Source: Cellulomonas sp. Y8 (GTDB lineage: Bacteria; Actinomycetota; Actinomycetes; Actinomycetales; Cellulomonadaceae). From it: a stretch of 64,000 nucleotides of DNA. The translations under genes were made by a program, and so were the position numbers. Under the pieces are notes generated by a model. It saw only the letters and a program-made list of their open reading frames with translations, did not search any database and had not been told where the DNA came from. The DNA is taken from positions 1,550,001 through 1,614,000 of the forward strand of contig NZ_CP041203.1 in assembly GCF_008033115.1 (NCBI RefSeq), given 5' to 3'. Below are positions 60,642-64,000 of the stretch, piece by piece (position 1 is the first letter of the stretch; each line of letters starts with the position of its first letter).

Positions 60642-61771
60642 GCGGGTCTCGTCGCCGACGCGGGTTCCGTCTCCGCCCCGGCACCCTCCGTCCCCAGACC
60701 GGGGAACCGGTCGTGCCCGTGCAGGTACCGCAGCATCGTGTTCAGGGTCGCCGCCACCGGGACCGCGAACAGCGCGCCGACGATCCCCGCCGCGATCGAT
60801 CCCGCGCTCACCACCAGGAGCACCGCGACCGGGTGCAGCGCCACCGCGTGCCCCATGAGGAACGGCTGCAGCACGTTGCCCTCGACCTGCTGCACCAGCA
60901 GCACGACGCCGAGCATGAGCAGGGCGGTCACCGGGCCCTGCGCGACGAGCGCGACCAGCACCGCGATCGCGCCGGTGCTCACCGCGCCCACGAACGGGAT
61001 GAACGACGCCAGGAACACCAGAAAGGCGATGGGCACCGCCAGCGGCACCCCCAGCAGCGCCGCGCCCACGCCGATGCCCACCGCGTCCACGGCACCGACC
61101 AGGATCTGCGTGCGGGTGTAGGCCGCGAGCGTGACGAGCCCGCGCCGGCCCGCCTCGTGCACCCGGGGGCGGACCGCACGGGGCAGCAGGGCGACCGTCC
61201 ACGCCCACATCGGCCGGGCGTCCCGCACGAAGAAGAACGCGCAGAACAGCGCCATCAGGGCGCCGGCGAGCAGCTGGCCGATGGTGAGCGTCGCCGACCA
61301 CGCCCCCGTGAGCAGCGTCCCGGCGTTGTCGCGGAGCGCGGCCTGGCCCTGCGCCACGAGGGCGTCGATCCGGTCCACCTCCAGCCCCAGCGGCCCGTCC
61401 GACAGCCACGCCAGCGCCTGGTCGACGCCGGCGAGCGCCTGCTCGGCGAGGTCCCCGAGGCCGGTCGCGATGGACCGGCCGGACAGCACCGCCAGGGCCG
61501 CTCCGAGCGCCACGAGCCCGAGCACCCCGGTCAGGGAGGACAGCCAGGACGGGAACCGGGCGCGGCGCTCCAGCCAGCGAGCGAGCGGCGTGAGCAGGAC
61601 GGCGAGCAGCAGGCCCACCGCGACCGCGACGACGAGCACCCGGAAGACGTCGACCAGCCACAGCCCCACGGTGGCGGCCCCGGCGACCGCCAGCACCCGC
61701 CACGACCACGCGGCCGCGGCACGGACCGACGGCGGCACGGGGTGCTGAGCGGGTGGGGCCCCCGCTGTCAC
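60638..61771 (-). CDS. AI-2E family transporter (PerM/TqsA-like)
   Basis: A 377-residue membrane protein with about eight helices. Typical stretches are LTPLARWLERRARFPSWLSS, LVTLAAYTRTQILVGAVDAV, IAFLVFLASFIPFVGAVSTG and QPFLMGHAVALHPVAVLLVV. Family members were named after AI-2 export but many serve other roles such as Na+/H+ antiport. GTG 61771 overlaps the stop of the DsbA-like gene by 4 bp, so it is translated from the same message. Confidence 0.92.
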   Translation of the reverse strand: MTAGAPPAQHPVPPSVRAAAAWSWRVLAVAGAATVGLWLVDVFRVLVVAVAVGLLLAVLLTPLARWLERRARFPSWLSSLTGVLGLVALGAALAVLSGRSIATGLGDLAEQALAGVDQALAWLSDGPLGLEVDRIDALVAQGQAALRDNAGTLLTGAWSATLTIGQLLAGALMALFCAFFFVRDARPMWAWTVALLPRAVRPRVHEAGRRGLVTLAAYTRTQILVGAVDAVGIGVGAALLGVPLAVPIAFLVFLASFIPFVGAVSTGAIAVLVALVAQGPVTALLMLGVVLLVQQVEGNVLQPFLMGHAVALHPVAVLLVVSAGSIAAGIVGALFAVPVAATLNTMLRYLHGHDRFPGLGTEGAGAETEPASATRPA

Positions 61772-62628
61772 CCGCGCGCCGCGACGGCCGCGGCGACCAG
61801 GTCCGTGAGGCTGCCGGGCTCGGTCCAGTCGTCCACCGGCACGCCGTCGACCAGGATCGTCGGCACCCGGACCTCCGCCAGGTCGAGCGCGGCCTGGTGC
61901 GTCGCGGCGGCGACCCACGGCGCGAACACCCGGGACGTCGCCGTCCGCTCCTCGGTGCCGCCGCCCGCGGTGGTCGCCTCGTACGGGGTCGGCCGCACCG
62001 CCGTGAACCGCTCCGCGACGCCCGCCGCCACGCCGGCCTCGACGGCGATCCGGGCGATCTCCTCGTCGGGCAGGCCCGCGGGCTGGTCCGTCGGCGGCTG
62101 GGCGGCCATCAGCGCGTGCAGCACCTGGACGTAGTGCTCGGGGGACTCGTCGGCGACGACGGCGAGCGCGTTGACGACGCGGGTCGAGTACGTGCCGCCG
62201 AACCGGGCGTCGAGGAACGCGAGCGGCCGGTGCACGACGGTGACCCCGCCCTGGTCGACCAGGTCCATCAGCGCGTCCGAGTACTGCTCGTCGAACCGCT
62301 GGCACCAGGGGCACCACGGGTCGGCGTACACGTCGACGACGACGTCGCCGGGGCCCGCCACCCCGACGCCGGCCCGGCCGATCGGGATGCCGCCGGTCGC
62401 GTCGGCCGCGGCGGGCGCGGTGACGTCCGCGAGCGCCGGGGCCACCACGCCCTCGGCTCCGCCGCCGTACCCGACCTGGTCGCCGTCGTCACCGGGTGCG
62501 TCCGCGCCACCGCACCCGGCGAGCGGCAGCGCGACGAGGCAGGCGACGAGCGCCGCGCGCAGCGCCCGGGCGAGGCCGGACGGGGTGCGGCCCGAGCGGG
62601 CGCGTGTCGTCGTCGGACGAGTCGTCAT
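61768..62628 (-). CDS. DsbA-like thiol-disulfide lipoprotein
   Basis: A 286-residue extracytoplasmic protein. Lipobox PLAGC gives Cys 39; a low-complexity linker follows to ~95. The thioredoxin-like fold has the active site YADPWCPWCQRF with Cys 106 and Cys 109, and the cis-Pro region RVPTILVDG. An alpha-helical insertion typical of DsbA lies between. ATG 62628 follows AAGGAG. It would oxidise or isomerise disulfides in exported proteins. Coupling with an AI-2E transporter is noted but unexplained. Confidence 0.9.
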   Translation of the reverse strand: MTTRPTTTRARSGRTPSGLARALRAALVACLVALPLAGCGGADAPGDDGDQVGYGGGAEGVVAPALADVTAPAAADATGGIPIGRAGVGVAGPGDVVVDVYADPWCPWCQRFDEQYSDALMDLVDQGGVTVVHRPLAFLDARFGGTYSTRVVNALAVVADESPEHYVQVLHALMAAQPPTDQPAGLPDEEIARIAVEAGVAAGVAERFTAVRPTPYEATTAGGGTEERTATSRVFAPWVAAATHQAALDLAEVRVPTILVDGVPVDDWTEPGSLTDLVAAAVAARG

Positions 62629-62782
62629 CTGGCTGACTCCTTCGGGTGTGCCCCCCTCGAAGTGTCCGCACCAGGGTCGCACGGGTCCGCCGCGCTCCCC
62701 CGTCCCCTAGGTCCCGGTCCCGTGCGGGGCCGGCGGCCCTGCCCGGGATCTCCGCGGTTCCCGTGCAACCCGTCCGCGCGCG

Positions 62783-63742
62783 TCACGCCCTCGGGAGCAC
62801 GACCGCCTTGCCCAGCGCGCGCCCGGCCCCGACGTCCGCGAGCGCCGCCGGCGCCTCGTCGAGCCGGTACTCGCGGTGCACGTGCAGCCGGACCGACCCC
62901 GCCAGGCAGTGGTCCGCCATCGGCGTGAACGCCGCCGGCCCCTCCCGCACCGCCAGCACGCCGATCCGCCGCCCGGAGACCGCCCCGACCACGGCGCCCC
63001 CGACGAGCACGCGCAGCAGCGCCCGGGTGGTCCCGCCGACGCACCGGTACCGGCCGCCGGGTGCCAGGGCGCGCCGGTACGCCAGGACCGAGCGGTGGGC
63101 GACGAGGTCGAGCACCAGGTCGTACCCGGCGGCGGTGCGCGTGAAGTCGTCGACCCGGTGGTCGAGCACCTCGTCCGCCCCGAGCGAGGCGACGAACGCG
63201 GCCTTGCCCGCATTGTCGACGCCGGTGACGTGCGCGCCCGCGGCCTTCGCGAGCTGCACGGCCAGCGACCCGGCCCCACCGCCCGCGCCGTTCACCAGCA
63301 CCCGGGAGCCCGGCCCGACGCCCGCGACGCCCTGGAGCGCGATCGCCGCCGGCTGCGGGATCGCGGCCGCCTGCACGGCCGACAGCCCGGGCGGGCGCAG
63401 CGCCAGCGCCGACTCCCGCGCCAGCGTGCACTCCGCGAGGCCGCCCTTGAGCGCGAGGTTGTCCCCGTAGACGTCGTCGCCGACCCGGAACCGGGTCACC
63501 CCGGGACCGACCGCGGCCACCCGGCCGGCGACGTCGGAGCCGAGCACCCGGCGCGCGGGCCTGCGCAGCCCGCCGATCCGGGCGTAGGCCGGGGAGCCGC
63601 GCAGGCACTCCCAGTCGGAGAGGTTGAGCCCGACGGCCTCGGTCTCCAGCAGGACCTGACCGGGACCGGGCTCCGGGACGGGCACGTCCGCGAGCCGCAG
63701 CACGTCGGGAGGGCCGTAACGGTCGTACACCAGGGCGCGCAC
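62783..63742 (-). CDS. MDR-family NAD(P)H oxidoreductase (quinone-reductase-like)
   Basis: A 319-residue medium-chain dehydrogenase/reductase without the zinc-binding Cys cluster, so closer to quinone oxidoreductases than to alcohol dehydrogenases. N-terminal GroES-like domain VLLETEAVGLNLSDWECLRG; cofactor motif VLVNGAGGGAGSLAVQLAKA; GADEVLDHR later. GTG 63742 lies 6 nt after CAGGAT on the minus strand, suggesting a leaderless message. Substrate unknown. Confidence 0.88.
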   Translation of the reverse strand: MRALVYDRYGPPDVLRLADVPVPEPGPGQVLLETEAVGLNLSDWECLRGSPAYARIGGLRRPARRVLGSDVAGRVAAVGPGVTRFRVGDDVYGDNLALKGGLAECTLARESALALRPPGLSAVQAAAIPQPAAIALQGVAGVGPGSRVLVNGAGGGAGSLAVQLAKAAGAHVTGVDNAGKAAFVASLGADEVLDHRVDDFTRTAAGYDLVLDLVAHRSVLAYRRALAPGGRYRCVGGTTRALLRVLVGGAVVGAVSGRRIGVLAVREGPAAFTPMADHCLAGSVRLHVHREYRLDEAPAALADVGAGRALGKAVVLPRA

Positions 63743-63783
63743 GGCACGATCCTGGCGGCCGGGCGCCGCGCGACTCGAGACCC

Positions 63784-63894
63784 TCAGCGGCGACGCAGCG
63801 CGCGGCTCACGGCCACCGCGGCCACGACGACCAGGGCGACCACCACCAGGACCACCACCACCGTCAGGACGTGCCAGGGCTTGAGGGCGTCCAC
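63784..63894 (-). CDS. 36-residue single-helix membrane protein
   Basis: GTG 63894, with GGAGG 4 nt upstream (63899-63903), opens VDALKPWHVLTVVVVLVVVA, continues as a hydrophobic helix and ends SRALRRR before TGA at 63784-63786. The pattern of a short amphipathic start with Pro-Trp-His, one long Val/Leu helix and a basic cytosolic end is coherent for a membrane microprotein. I recall similar KPWH-type small proteins in Actinobacteria but cannot name a family. Confidence 0.6.
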   Translation of the reverse strand: MDALKPWHVLTVVVVLVVVALVVVAAVAVSRALRRR

Positions 63895-64000
63895 GTGTCC
63901 TCCGGGGCGGGTCGTCGGGGGTCGCCCCGCGCGGGGGACCCGGCGTCGACGCTACCGACCGGGCCCGCGCCGCGTGGCCGGTTCCGGCACCGGATCCGGC

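Overview
The window is very GC-rich DNA, densely packed with genes on both strands. It looks like a chromosomal segment of a Cellulomonas-like actinobacterium (order Micrococcales). The grounds are: many plant-polysaccharide glycosidases (GH3, GH26, GH2, GH127), GTG/TTG starts, many leaderless genes with a TANNNT box 6-7 nt before the start codon, GTGA/ATGA 4-bp gene overlaps, an HspR-type (HAIR) element upstream of clpB, an IdeR/DtxR-like iron box and LAxTG-type sortase signals. I see no rRNA, tRNA, CRISPR array, insertion sequence or prophage. The genus is an inference from gene content.

Layout. 1-5.5 kb: the 3' end of a GH3 beta-glucosidase, an NDH-2/AIF-like oxidoreductase, a DedA protein and clpB. 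5.5-11.1 kb: a regulatory interval holding a perfect CRP/GlxR-type site, then a GT2 polysaccharide synthase, a membrane-anchored GH26 glycanase and UDP-glucose dehydrogenase, closed by a strong hairpin; this looks like a synthase-dependent exopolysaccharide operon. 11.2-13 kb: a VOC protein and trmB. 13.1-23.8 kb: a haem acquisition locus on the minus strand behind an iron box: hmuT-hmuU-hmuV, a small membrane-tethered protein, a cell-wall-anchored protein with two HtaA domains, and two exporter-fold ABC half-transporters. 23.9-29.3 kb: a membrane protein, a back-to-back DUF5997 / HTH-less LysR pair, a Sir2 deacylase and a PadR-MFS drug-response pair. 29.4-40.4 kb: a CDF metal transporter coupled to a half-length solute-binding lipoprotein, a ~1,735-residue DUF11-type surface adhesin, and an MFS pump coupled to a large LuxR/LAL regulator. 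40.5-44.2 kb: a LacI-GH2 unit with a perfect operator palindrome, and a membrane protein. 44.2-49.6 kb: a two-component system and a TetR-MMPL exporter unit. 49.7-57.4 kb: a ClC channel, then an arabinoside utilisation unit (GH127, MalG, MalF, sugar-binding lipoprotein, divergent LacI). 57.5-64 kb: ZIP transporter, GAF protein, small proteins, AI-2E transporter with a DsbA-like lipoprotein, a quinone-oxidoreductase-like enzyme and a 36-residue membrane protein.

Two things cut across the whole window. First, at least eight long intergenic inverted repeats (16-25 bp arms) occur; pairs of them share arm sequence over tens of kilobases, so they look like members of repeat families rather than independent terminators. 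Second, at least seven otherwise well-conserved genes carry small indels that shift the frame (ugd, hmuV twice, hmuU, the adhesin, GH2 twice, GH127 twice, a GAF protein, possibly a small membrane protein). Most lie in short homopolymers and the downstream frames keep their gene overlaps and catalytic motifs, so sequencing error is the likeliest cause.
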